This document shows, piece after piece, positions 43,847-52,543 of a stretch of DNA of 64,000 nt. The notes under the pieces are model-generated. The model did no database searches. It was given only the letters and a program-made list of their open reading frames with translations, and was not told the DNA's origin. This stretch comes from Saccharopolyspora erythraea (GTDB taxonomy: Bacteria; Actinomycetota; Actinomycetes; Mycobacteriales; Pseudonocardiaceae): the NCBI RefSeq assembly GCF_018141105.1, contig NZ_CP054839.1, forward strand, positions 3,286,001 to 3,350,000, given 5' to 3'. The position numbers and the translations under genes are program-made. Every line of letters starts with the position of its first letter. Within the stretch, counting starts at the first letter, position 1.

Positions 43847-44986
43847 GTGCAACCCGTGACTCCGCGCCAGAACCAACGGCGCATGGTGACCGCCGTCGTC
43901 ATCGTGGCGACCCTGCTGGTGGCATCGGTGGTCTTCAGCGAGGTCAACAGCAAGACCGGTCCAGACGAACTGGTGCTCGACGTCGTCGTCGGTGCACTCG
44001 GCTGCGCCCTGCTGATCGGCCTGTTCCGATGGCCGATACCGATCGCGATCACGCTGGCCGCGCTGGCCGCGCTGTCTCCGACCGCCACCCCGCTGTCGAC
44101 AGCGGCGACCTTGCAGACCGCAAGGGGTCAACGTGCCAACGTCGCGGGGTGGGTGGCACTGGCCGGAGTCGTCGGGCACGCGATCTACGGCCTGTGGCGG
44201 CCGATGCCCGGCCTGTCCTACGCCTGGTGGCTGGTGCTGGACGTGGTCGTGCACGCCGGGCTGTTCGCCTGGGGCGCGTTGGGCAGGGCACGCCGGGCCC
44301 TGATCGGCTCCCTGCAGGAACGCGCCAGGCGCGCCGAGGCCGAGCAGGGACGACGCGTCGCGGAAGCGCGAGCAGCCGAACGCACCGCACTCGCGAGGGA
44401 GATGCATGATGTGCTCGCCCACCGGCTCTCCCTGGTGGCCACCTACGCGGGGGCGCTCGAATACCGCCAGGACGCCGAACCCGCACGGCTCGCGCACGCC
44501 GCGGGGATCGTTCGCGACGGCGTCCACCAGGCGCTCGACGAACTGCGGGACGTGATCAGCGTGCTGCGGGACGACGCGGAGTCGGCCGACCCGCCGCAAC
44601 TCGACCTCGCGGACCTGACCGCACTCGTCGAGGAGAACCGCGCTGCCGGCACTCCGGTCCACTTCGAGAACCAGCCCGACGAACTGGCATCGCTGCCCGC
44701 GTCGACCGGCCGCACCGGATACCGGATCGTGCAGGAAGGCCTGACCAACGCCCGCAAGCACGCGGCCCGCCAGCCGGTTTCGCTCATCGTGAGCGGCGGG
44801 CCCGGGACGGGCTTGCGCATCGAGATCCGCAACCCCGTCCCGGACACTCCCGCGACCGTTCCCGGCTCCGGTACCGGGCTCATCGGCCTCACCGAGCGGG
44901 TCCGCCTCACCGGTGGTCGGCTCGACCACGAATTGACGGGTTCCGGCGAATTCCAGCTCCGCGCCTCGCTACCGTGGCCGGTGTGA
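43847..44986 (+). CDS. NarL-type sensor histidine kinase
   Basis: The protein has 379 residues from a GTG with no ribosome site but a -10-like TAGGCT about 8 bp before it, so the mRNA may be leaderless. Four or five hydrophobic segments lie in residues 12-140. The HisKA_3 phosphoacceptor is H in REMHDVLAHRLSLV. The HATPase has TGYRIVQEGLTNARKHA and GTGLIGLTERVRLTGG. It is coupled to the response-regulator gene. The signal is unknown, and cell-envelope stress is common for this type. Confidence 0.9.
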   Translation: MQPVTPRQNQRRMVTAVVIVATLLVASVVFSEVNSKTGPDELVLDVVVGALGCALLIGLFRWPIPIAITLAALAALSPTATPLSTAATLQTARGQRANVAGWVALAGVVGHAIYGLWRPMPGLSYAWWLVLDVVVHAGLFAWGALGRARRALIGSLQERARRAEAEQGRRVAEARAAERTALAREMHDVLAHRLSLVATYAGALEYRQDAEPARLAHAAGIVRDGVHQALDELRDVISVLRDDAESADPPQLDLADLTALVEENRAAGTPVHFENQPDELASLPASTGRTGYRIVQEGLTNARKHAARQPVSLIVSGGPGTGLRIEIRNPVPDTPATVPGSGTGLIGLTERVRLTGGRLDHELTGSGEFQLRASLPWPV

Positions 44987-45636
44987 ACACCGAGGTTCGA
45001 GTCCTGATCGTCGACGACGACGCCCTCGTGCGCGCCGGGCTGACCATGATGCTCGACGGCGCCGGCGGCATCGCGGTGGTCGGCGAGGCCGCCGACGGAG
45101 ATGCCGCGATCGGCATGGCCGACGCGCGCGGGCCCGACATCGTCCTGATGGATATCCGGATGCCGAAGGTCAACGGCATCACCGCCACCCGGCGACTGCG
45201 CGCCCGGCGGGATCCGCCCGAGGTCGTCGTGCTGACGACCTTCGACACCGACGAGAACATCCTGCATGCGCTGCGGGCAGGTGCGGGTGGATTCCTGCTC
45301 AAGGACACCCCGCCCGCGCAGATCGTGAACGCGATCCGAAAGGTCGCGGCGGGTGACCCGATCCTGTCACCGCGCATCACCCGCAAGCTGATGGACAAGA
45401 TGGCCACCCACGCCGACGACTACGAACGAGCCCGCACGAGTTTCGCCAGGCTCTCCGATCGGGAGCACGAGGTCGCGCTCGCCATCGCGCGCGGAAACAC
45501 GAACGCCGACATCGCGGCGGAACTCTTCATGAGCGTGGCCACGGTGAAGGCGCACGTTTCCCGCGTTCTGACCAAGCTCGAACTCAGCAATCGCACCCAG
45601 ATCGCACTCCTGGCCCACGACGCCGGCCAGGCCTGA
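44983..45636 (+). CDS. NarL/FixJ-family response regulator
   Basis: The protein has 217 residues from the GTG that overlaps the kinase stop; a GTG at 44974 is the alternative. The receiver domain has the acidic pair in LIVDDDALVRAG, the phospho-acceptor Asp in IVLMDIRMPKVNG and the conserved Lys in FLLKDTPPAQ. The LuxR-type helix-turn-helix is at about 150-210 (NTNADIAAELFMSVATVKAH). It forms a two-component pair with the preceding kinase. Confidence 0.93.
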   Translation: MNTEVRVLIVDDDALVRAGLTMMLDGAGGIAVVGEAADGDAAIGMADARGPDIVLMDIRMPKVNGITATRRLRARRDPPEVVVLTTFDTDENILHALRAGAGGFLLKDTPPAQIVNAIRKVAAGDPILSPRITRKLMDKMATHADDYERARTSFARLSDREHEVALAIARGNTNADIAAELFMSVATVKAHVSRVLTKLELSNRTQIALLAHDAGQA

Positions 45637-46067
45637 CCGAGGTTCACCTCAGCGAGCGCGGTCGGAGTCACGCGGCGCCGGAGCCTCGCGTCCCGTAACC
45701 GCGCGTTGGGCGCCACTCAGCCACTCCCAGCAATCGCACAGGAGCCCGGAGCCGCTGGGATCAGGCGCGCAGAGCCGCGGTAGCTCGGCTGAGCGGATGA
45801 ACTTGACGACGTTCCGGGTACATCGACCGCGCCCGCTCCCGATGCTGTTGATCATGAGTGCGTCTGTGAGCGAGTTACCGCTGTTCGCCTGAGCTTGCAG
45901 ACCAGCAGGGAAACCGAAAACGGTGCGGCTGGCGCGGTGGCCGCCCACGAGCGTTCGACTGGATCGACTACCGCGGCCGCAATGTCTTCCCGGTTGTCAC
46001 ACCTGTGGCCACATGGCGACGGCCGGGGTAGTGGGCCGACCTCCCACTGCCGCCGGGCCCGCCGCGC
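45637..46067. other. 431-bp convergent intergenic region
   Basis: It lies between the response regulator and the 3' end of the VOC gene. No convincing gene was seen. A - strand frame at about 45649-45948 is open but has an atypical composition and no ribosome site. Confidence 0.45.
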
Positions 46068-46829
46068 TCAGGCGGGGGCGCTGACGGCGATAACTCCGCC
46101 CTGCGGGTCGGTGATGACCGCGTTGCGGAAGCCAGGTGTGTCGAATGGTGCCATCAGGACCTTCCCGCCCAGCGAGGTGGCATGCTCGGCGATCGCGTCG
46201 GCGTCGCGGACGGCGAAGTTGACGCTCCAGTGCGGCGGAACTGCGACGCCGTCGGTAGCGGTCAGGACGGCGACGACTCGGCCTGCGAGTCGCCACTTGG
46301 AAAACGGTGCGCCCGGAACCGGCTCGGGCTCCCAGCCGAACGCGGCGCCGTAGAAGCCCTGCGCTTGCTCGGGGTCGGTGCTGTGCAACGAGCTCATCGC
46401 CCAGGTGCCGGGTTCACCGACCAGCTCTGCGCCGGTGCGCTCGCCGGCCTGCCACAGGCAGAACGGGACGCCGGTGGAATCCGTGAGCACCGCGAGGCGC
46501 CCGTCGGAGCCGGCGTCCGTCGGCCGGACGAGGGGCGTGCCTCCGGCTGCTTCGGCCCGGACGATCGCCAACGCGATGTCGTCGACGCCGACGTGCGTCA
46601 TCCACGTTGCCGGGGATGCGGGAGGCGCCTGACCGATCCCGGCCACGCGGTGCTCGCCCAGGCGTGCCGTGAAGTACTCGCCTTCGCCGAGCCCAGCTGG
46701 CATTGGCGTGGCGTCGTCGAAGCTCCAGCCGAACAACGGGCCGTAGAAGTGCAGCGCTGCGCGCGGGTCGGGCTGCAGCGTGTCGACCCAGCACGGCGCT
46801 CCAGCCAGGTAGTGGTTGTTCTTGGTCAT
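46068..46829 (-). CDS. Two-domain VOC (glyoxalase/bleomycin-resistance-like) protein
   Basis: The protein has 253 residues with two VOC modules: residues about 8-120 (APCWVDTLQPDPRAALHFYG, LFGWSFDD) and about 135-250 (FYGAAFGWEPEPV, SVNFAVRDADAIAEHATSLG). This two-domain group is related to hydroxylase-like or fosmidomycin-type proteins of unknown substrate. The start ATG at 46829 follows GAAGGACAC. Confidence 0.87.
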   Translation of the reverse strand: MTKNNHYLAGAPCWVDTLQPDPRAALHFYGPLFGWSFDDATPMPAGLGEGEYFTARLGEHRVAGIGQAPPASPATWMTHVGVDDIALAIVRAEAAGGTPLVRPTDAGSDGRLAVLTDSTGVPFCLWQAGERTGAELVGEPGTWAMSSLHSTDPEQAQGFYGAAFGWEPEPVPGAPFSKWRLAGRVVAVLTATDGVAVPPHWSVNFAVRDADAIAEHATSLGGKVLMAPFDTPGFRNAVITDPQGGVIAVSAPA

Positions 46830-46905
46830 CGGGTGTCCTTCGGTTCGATGGTCAGAACGTTGCGGACGGCTCGAAATCTGCGTGCCGGCTGCCCGCTTGC
46901 GTCCT

Positions 46906-48240
46906 TTAGGAAGAGCAGGCTGCGGGCAGGGGATGGGCTTGGTCAGGGAAGTTGTGGGTGAGTGTGTAGCAGAGGGTGGTGTTGGCGTGTTTGGTGTCGG
47001 TGGTCCACACGCTGACGGTGCCGCTTCCGGCGGCCAGGCTTGTTCCGGAGGGGTTCCATGCCAGTGCCGCGATCGAGTTGGGACTCGTGGACGCTGGTGC
47101 GGTGAGGGTGGCCCACTCGGTCTGGTCTGGGACGTTCCAGATGGTGATCGAGTTGTCCGGGTTGCTGACGGCGAGGCGTTGTGCGTCGGGGCTGAAGGCG
47201 AGGGCGGGCTGCTCTCGGCCGGGCAGTTGGCCGATGGTGGTGTTGGTCGTGGTGTCCCACAAGGAGATGCCGGTCGGTGTGGGCAAGGTGAGGAGACGGC
47301 CGTCCGGGGAGAATGCGGGCGCGGGCAGCCCGGTGGAACTGTCGTCTCTGGGTAACCGCACCATCGTCGTCTCCGCTTCCCCGAGACTCCACAATAAACG
47401 GTTTCTCGTGTCGGTGGTGGTTACCAGATGGTGTCCGTCAGCACTGAACGCGGCGGAGTTGGTGAACTTGCTGCCGGGGTGGCTGATCGTCCTGACCATA
47501 CGAGGCTGGTCGCCGTTGAGGTCCCATATGTGGACGTCCGGACAGTCTCCCGCATCGGTGGCCATGAGCGTGGCGCCGCCGTTGACCGCGAGGTACCGGT
47601 CGTTTGTGGGGAGGTCAGTGAGTGGTGCGTGGGTCGTCGCATCGGCCACGACGATCCTGGCGATTTCCTGCTCTTCCCAGGATGTTTTGGTGGCGATGAC
47701 GCGGCGCCCGTCTCCGCTGAATCCCGCGAACTCCAGAGCGGGGAAGCTTGGGAGCAGTGGTGTGGTTCTGCTGCGGCGGAGGTGGTCCTGTGGCCAGCTG
47801 GTGATGTGTCGGAAGCTCGTGGTGGATCCGAGGAGCTGTCGTCCGTCGTGGGTGAAAACCAGATCGGAGACAGCGGGGTTCGCAGCGGCGGGCAGCCGAT
47901 TGGTGTCCCAGAGCAGGATGGAGTCGTCGATGGTGGTCGTGGCAATGGTGCCGGTGCTGCTGATCGTGACCGTGTAGAACGGCCGCGACATGTCGGCAGG
48001 GATCTGCTGGATTTCCCCAAGCATGTCCCTAGTGCGGCGGGCGATGCTGCCATCTTGGTGTGCGAGGTAAAGCGACTGGTCAACCGGGGAGAACGCGAGA
48101 TCAATGATCACGTCTGTGGGGGCTTCGTCCGGGCTTCGAGTGCGTGTGGTCATGTCCCACACGAGAGGTCGGAACTTGTCGGCGCCCAGGCCGGCGAGCG
48201 TCTTCCCGTCGGGGCTGAGCATCACTTTCGTGGCGAGTTC
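46906..48240 (-). pseudogene. 5'-truncated WD40-repeat protein
   Basis: The frame encodes at least six WD40-like blades (VMLSPDGKTLAGLGAD, LLWDTNRLPA, FSADGHHLVTTTDT, FSPDGRLLTLPTPTGISLWD, FSPDAQRLAVSNPDNSITIW, VSVWTTDT), ending at a stop at 46906. Reading upstream, the coding resemblance stops near 48240, where the sequence on the other strand becomes an epimerase gene. No start codon or N-terminal effector domain remains. Full-length relatives carry an N-terminal STAND NTPase, caspase-like or kinase domain. Confidence 0.7.
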
Positions 48241-49064
48241 GGCTTGCAGCAGGAGGACACCGACGGCGTCTTCGGTGACACGGTGCTCACGTCGAATCCG
48301 GATGTCGTCGTTGACTTGGTCTGCTTCACCTTCGAGTCGGCTACCGCGTTGGTGGAAGCCCTCCGCGGGCAGGTCGGGCAACTGCTGCACTGCGGCTCGA
48401 TCTGGCGGTAAGGGCCGAGCCGCAAGCTGCCGATCGCCGAGGGCGCCGAGTCGGCCGCGCCCCCGTTCGACGAGTACGGCATCCAGAAGGAACGCATCGC
48501 ACGGATGCTGAAGGAGGAGACCGCCTCCGGTGGGCTGGTCACCACCTCTCTGCACCCCGGTCACATCGTCGGACCGGGCTGGTTTCCGATCGGCCCGCTC
48601 GGGAACTTCGCCCCCGCCGTCTGGCGCACCCTCTCAGCAGGCCGGCCGCTGCAGGTCCCCGGAAGCGGCAGCGAGATGATGCACCACGTGCACGCGGACG
48701 ACGTCGCCCAAGCCTTCGAGTTGGCCATCGGGCGTCGTGGCGCGGCCGCGGGAGAGGATTTCAACATCCTCGCGCCGAGCGCGCTCAGCGTCCGTGGGTA
48801 CGCGGACATCGCCGCGGCGTGGTTCGGTCAGACCGGCACGGTGGAATCGGTGACGTGGGGTCGGTTCCGCGAGATCACGACGCCGGAGTACGTCGAGGCG
48901 AGCTGGGGGGCATCTGCACCGCAGCCAGTGTTTCACGGTCGAGAAGGCCAAGTCGCTCCTGGGGTACGCGCCGCGGTATGAGCCTGAACAGGCCGTACTC
49001 GAGTCTCTTCGCCGGCTCTTCGATCGCGGTCAGTTTGACGTTGCGCGTCCGCTGGCGGCCTGAT
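48240..49064 (+). pseudogene. Broken NAD-dependent epimerase/dehydratase gene
   Basis: The coding resemblance begins mid-protein at DGVFGDTVLTSNPDVVVDLV near 48240; the Rossmann N terminus is missing. The frame reads LLHCGSIWR and meets TAA at 48409-48411 where relatives have Tyr (IWRYGPS), then continues in the same frame (GPSRKLPIAEGAES, FDEYGIQKERIARML, MMHHVHADDVAQAFELAIG). A further shift at a G6 run near 48905 moves the C terminus to another frame (RSQCFTVEKAKSLLGYAPRY, ending FDVARPLAA and a stop at 49062-49064). So it has a 5' truncation, a nonsense codon and a frameshift. Confidence 0.78.
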
Positions 49065-49067
49065 CGC

Positions 49068-49713
49068 TCAACGGTTCGCGACCTGTGGGCGCGGGACAGA
49101 GAGGGGCCGGGGGTCCGCACTGTTCCGTTCCCGTCCCGGCGAACCTCGTCGCTCCGCATCACCGTGCACGACGAGCGCGGGGCCATCGCTCGCGAGGAAG
49201 GCGGCCCGCGGGTCGAGCTCGGCGAACTCCTCGAAGAGCCGGGTGCCCAGCTCGAATCGTCCCTCGATGTCGAGGAAGCCCTGCTGCCGCAGGGATGTCC
49301 GATCGCCGTGGAGCTTTCGTCCGCGTGGAAGCTCCGGTTCGAGGAACGTGCGGCGCAGATCGAGCACCGGCTGCCACAGCACCAGCGATCGAATGGGCAA
49401 CTCGCCCAGCGACAGCGTGGTGCTCACCGCTCCGAAGCTCGACGCCACGACCGGCACCGGGCGCCCCACCGACTCCACGGCCGTGTGCAAGTCCAAGCGC
49501 TCTCCTGCGATCGTCATGTCGCAGGGCTTGCCCTCGCTGCGGCCGTGCCCGCGGAAGGAGAATCGCAGCACCGAGAACCCCGCAGCCGCAAGTCGGTCGG
49601 CCAGATCCGGGAACAGTCCTTGCTCGGCGAGATCAGCGGTGATGCCGTGCGCCAGCATCACCGCATGCGCCCCGCCTTGATGCCATGCGGACACCGTCGG
49701 ACGTGGTGATCAC
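49068..49713 (-). pseudogene. Degraded alpha/beta hydrolase
   Basis: The core is intact (HAVMLAHGITADLAEQGLFP, FSVLRFSFRGHGRSEGKP, VVASSFGAVSTTLSLG), but both ends are damaged. The original start seems to be the GTG at 49713 (VITTSDGVRMAS), in a different frame from the core, which indicates a 1-bp indel near 49690. At the 3' end the frame loses family resemblance after LVVHGDAE and stops at 49068, so the catalytic Asp/His end is missing. It converges on the broken epimerase. Confidence 0.7.
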
Positions 49714-49943
49714 AGGTGCCTCTCGATCAGGCCGGCCGTCGTGACCACCCATGTGCCAGGGCTAGAGGGAGCGTCCTGGTGGTGGCGACGATGGGGGTGC
49801 GATACTGAACAGGCTTCGCGGGATTGTTCCCCGCGGACGGTCTGCGCTGCGGGAGTCGCTCACGAGCCATTCGCGTCGCACGGATCCCGATCGTGATGCC
49901 CGCCTGGCCGTTCCGCGGCCGGCGGGACGAGAGGAGGGACCGC
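49714..49943. other. 230-bp intergenic region
   Basis: It holds the ribosome site (GAGGAGGGA) and presumably the promoter of the following small gene. No repeat was recognised. Confidence 0.35.
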
Positions 49944-50153
49944 ATGACCTGGGCACGAGAGGCCGGTGCAGCGCGCGAGCAGGGAAGCTTCGCCGAAGCC
50001 CGCTCCAACGGTCTGATTCACGAAGCCATTCAAAGCGGTAGAGCCGCACGCACCGTCGCCGACCACGCTTACGACGCCGTCGACTGCGAGGAACTGCTCG
50101 CGATGCTCGGGTTGAAGGCTGCCGACGGCAAGAACGCCGACAGGGTCTTCTGA
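49944..50153 (+). CDS. Small hypothetical protein
   Basis: The predicted protein has 69 residues, with an ATG 7 bp after GAGGAGGGA. It is Ala/Glu/Arg-rich and probably helical (GSFAEARSNGLIHEAIQSGR, AYDAVDCEELLAMLGLK). No domain was recognised. Codon use and the strong ribosome site support it as a real gene. Confidence 0.6.
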   Translation: MTWAREAGAAREQGSFAEARSNGLIHEAIQSGRAARTVADHAYDAVDCEELLAMLGLKAADGKNADRVF

Positions 50154-50241
50154 TCCGCGAGCCCGCGTCATGGCGGCGGGCGGGGGCGCTCTCGATGCTC
50201 TTCGCCCCCACCGCGACGGGTCCTTCCCGCGGGAGGCCGGG

Positions 50242-51192
50242 TTACCGCGCGGACAGGAAGTCTTCATACCAGTCGATGGTGGCGCGCAGTCCGTTCACGA
50301 GTGGGGTGGGCTGCCGGCCGAAGAACCGCTCGAACGCTGCCGACACCATGTTCTGCGGGATGAGGTGCTGGTAGAAGATCTCGGCGTACTCGTTCATGAA
50401 CTGCTCGTCGAACGGGCCGACGGTGGCGGGCCGGTCGAGTACGTGTGCGGTGACGCGCCTGCCGATGATCTGCTCGACGAGGCCGTGGATGTGCTCGGTG
50501 CTGACCGCGGGCACCGTGGGCAGGTGCCACACCCGGCCGGTCGCGCCTTCGGCGGTGGTGGTGCCGAGATCAACGAGGCCGCGGGCGACGTCCGGCAGGT
50601 AGGAGTAGCTGTGCGGCAGCGTGATGTCGCCGAACCCGAGCGCGGGCTCTCCGGTCAGCACGGCGGGAAAGAACGTCGCGCCGAGGGTGGAGTTCAGCAC
50701 GCGCGGACCGTAGAAGTCGGCGGAGCGCCCCAGCGCGACCCGGACTTCGCCCGCGCGGTGCGCATCCAAGTAGGTCTGGTCCAGCGCGGCGCGCATCCGG
50801 CCCTTGCGGCTCGTCGCCGCCCAGGGGGTGTCCTCCGTGATCGCCGCGCCGTCCGCCTCGCCGTACGGGTAGAGCGTGTCGAGCACCACGAGCCGGGCAT
50901 CGTGTCGGCCGGCGGCGGTGAGCACCGCCTGGCCGATGCCCGGCATCAGGTCGACCTGGAGGTGGTACGGCACGTTGACGGCGTGGTAGATCGCCGCGGC
51001 GCCTTCGGTCGCGGCGACGGCCTGGTCGAGGAGGGACACGTCGGCCTCCACGGTCTCGACTCCGTCGGGGGCGTTGTTGACCGGACTGCGATTGACGTGT
51101 CGTACCTCGAGTCCACGTGCGAGCAGCTCGTCCACAATGGTCGTTCCTGCGGGTCCCGCGCCGAGCACGACGTGCAGTTCACCGGTGGTCAT
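50242..51192 (-). CDS. NAD-dependent epimerase/dehydratase-family protein
   Basis: The protein has 316 residues with a Rossmann start VVLGAGPAGTTIVDELLARG (GxGxxG as GAGPAG). It shows extended-SDR features LVVLDTLYPYGEADG and RSADFYGPRVLNSTLG, but the usual YxxxK is replaced around TSRKGRMRAALDQTYL, so oxidoreductase activity is uncertain. Such NmrA/epimerase-like proteins are common under TetR control. Its promoter carries the operator at 51218-51235, the same sequence as that before the adjacent TetR gene. Confidence 0.87.
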   Translation of the reverse strand: MTTGELHVVLGAGPAGTTIVDELLARGLEVRHVNRSPVNNAPDGVETVEADVSLLDQAVAATEGAAAIYHAVNVPYHLQVDLMPGIGQAVLTAAGRHDARLVVLDTLYPYGEADGAAITEDTPWAATSRKGRMRAALDQTYLDAHRAGEVRVALGRSADFYGPRVLNSTLGATFFPAVLTGEPALGFGDITLPHSYSYLPDVARGLVDLGTTTAEGATGRVWHLPTVPAVSTEHIHGLVEQIIGRRVTAHVLDRPATVGPFDEQFMNEYAEIFYQHLIPQNMVSAAFERFFGRQPTPLVNGLRATIDWYEDFLSAR

Positions 51193-51217
51193 GGTCATCG
51201 ATCCTTCGCAGATTGTA

Positions 51218-51235
51218 AGTGACTGGTCATTCACT
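51218..51235. promoter_or_regulatory. TetR operator copy 1
   Basis: AGTGACTGGTCATTCACT has AGTGA/TCACT arms separated by 8 bp and differs from copy 2 at two central positions only. It lies 26 bp upstream of the epimerase start, in its promoter. Confidence 0.75.
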
Positions 51236-51298
51236 TTTGAGGGCAGGTCGTTTCCGTTTTGTTGATTTCGTCGGTGGGGCGTGGAACCGCCGCGCGGG

Positions 51299-51862
51299 TC
51301 AGGAGGCCGGACTGTGCCGGATGCCGGTCGTGAGTGCGGCTGCCCAGTGGGCGTCGGTGTCGAACGCGTCGATTGCGGTCAGCAGGTGGCACAACTGGCC
51401 GCGTGCGATGAATTCCTGAGCCTGGCCCGCGTCGGCTCGTGCTCTGGACATGGTCAGTGAGGTGATCCTCGCGACGCCGTCGCGGACGGCCGTGGCGACC
51501 TCCGGGATCTGGGTCGAGGCCAGCGCCTGCACCTGGAGCAGCAACAGGTCGCGATCGGCGATCAACTCGGCGTACCGCGCTCCCATGCGGTCGAGGATCT
51601 CAGTGGTCTTCGCGTGTCCGGCCTCATCTGCCGCTTCCTCGAGCGTGCCGACGATGCGGTCGTAGCAGTCGTCGATCGCCGCGGCGAACAGGTCGACCTT
51701 GCGCGGGAACAGCTTCATGACATACGCCGAGGAGATGCCGGCGTGATCGCCCACCTGGGTGACCGGACTGGTGGCATATCCCGAGCGCGCGAACACGGTC
51801 ACCGCGCTGCGGATGACCGCACGTCGGCGTTCCTCGGCTGTCGACCTCGAACCTGTCGCCAT
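51299..51862 (-). CDS. TetR-family regulator
   Basis: The protein has 187 residues. The helix-turn-helix is at about 10-55 (RRAVIRSAVTVFARSGYATS, GDHAGISSAYVMKLFPRKVDLF), with a helical ligand domain following. Two identical-type operators, one before this gene and one before the epimerase gene just downstream, show a self-regulated TetR-epimerase module. The ATG at 51862 is used; a longer frame upstream would cover the operator. Confidence 0.92.
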   Translation of the reverse strand: MATGSRSTAEERRRAVIRSAVTVFARSGYATSPVTQVGDHAGISSAYVMKLFPRKVDLFAAAIDDCYDRIVGTLEEAADEAGHAKTTEILDRMGARYAELIADRDLLLLQVQALASTQIPEVATAVRDGVARITSLTMSRARADAGQAQEFIARGQLCHLLTAIDAFDTDAHWAAALTTGIRHSPAS

Positions 51863-51866
51863 GGTG

Positions 51867-51884
51867 AGTGACTGTACATTCACT
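51867..51884. promoter_or_regulatory. TetR operator copy 2
   Basis: AGTGACTGTACATTCACT is a nearly perfect 18-bp palindrome directly upstream of the TetR start codon, matching the site at 51218-51235. Confidence 0.78.
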
Positions 51885-51937
51885 AAGCCGGTCCCGCATC
51901 CGGGGGTGCTGTGTGGGGCGGGACCGGCGACCGGCCG

Positions 51938-52513
51938 CTACCGGTCCTCGCCGCCGTTCGAGGCGAGGACTTCCGTCACGAGGAGACGCGCGTACTCGTC
52001 GTCGATCCCGGTCGGGCGGAACAGGATGCGGTACATGATGGGCGCGACGACCCCGTCGATGACCGTCTCGACCTCGGGTGCTGCCTCTCCGCGGTCGGTG
52101 GCGCGGGCGAGGACGGCACTGATCTGTTCGGCGGCGTAGGCCGAACACTGCCCGGCGTTGCTGCCGTCCGGGTCGCCGAGCAGTGCGTCGCGGATGTACG
52201 AGCGGCCCGCGGGCGAGGCCATCTCGTCGAGGAAGAGCTCGGCCCACGCCGCCAGGTCGGCGGCCAGGGAGCCGTGGTCCTCCGGAGGTGCCTCGGGGCG
52301 CAGCCGTTCCACGGCCACGTCCGACAGCAGCTCCTGCAAATCGCCCCATCGTCGGTATACCGTCGACGGCGTGACCCCGGCCCGGGCCGCGACCTGGGGC
52401 ACGGTCAGGGCCTCCCGGCCCGATTCCGCCATCAGGTCGCGTACGGCTCGGTGCACCGATTCCTGGACCCGGGCACTGCGCCCACCCGGGCGAACCATCG
52501 GCTTGCGACTCAT
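51938..52513 (-). CDS. TetR-family regulator of the amidase/MBL locus
   Basis: The protein has 191 residues. The helix-turn-helix is at about 15-60 (VHRAVRDLMAESGREALTVP, AARAGVTPSTVYRRWGD), followed by a TetR_C-type domain (AAWAELFLDEMASPAGRSYI). Its gene lies just downstream of the amidase gene, with an operator-like site in the 28-bp spacer. Two more copies of the same site sit upstream of the amidase and MBL operons, so it is probably their shared repressor. Confidence 0.92.
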   Translation of the reverse strand: MSRKPMVRPGGRSARVQESVHRAVRDLMAESGREALTVPQVAARAGVTPSTVYRRWGDLQELLSDVAVERLRPEAPPEDHGSLAADLAAWAELFLDEMASPAGRSYIRDALLGDPDGSNAGQCSAYAAEQISAVLARATDRGEAAPEVETVIDGVVAPIMYRILFRPTGIDDEYARLLVTEVLASNGGEDR

Positions 52514-52524
52514 GGCACCACCTT

Positions 52525-52543
52525 AAAGCGAAGCGATTGCTTC
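52525..52543. promoter_or_regulatory. Operator copy 1 (AAAGC-N9-GCTTC) before the TetR gene
   Basis: Arms AAAGC (52525-52529) and GCTTC (52539-52543) have a 9-bp spacer, 12-30 bp upstream of the TetR start. The arms match copies 2 and 3 apart from the last base. Confidence 0.7.

Noticed and set aside
43545-43859. + strand frame upstream of the histidine kinase
   Set aside because: Overlaps the divergent promoter region and has no domain; probably chance in high-GC DNA.
45639-45650. GAGGTTCACCTC as a terminator of the two-component operon
   Set aside because: The stem is only 5 bp with a 2-nt loop, too weak and too tight to form a terminator hairpin.
45649-45948. - strand frame of 99 codons in the gap after the response regulator
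   Set aside because: No ribosome site, no recognisable domain, and atypical residue composition.
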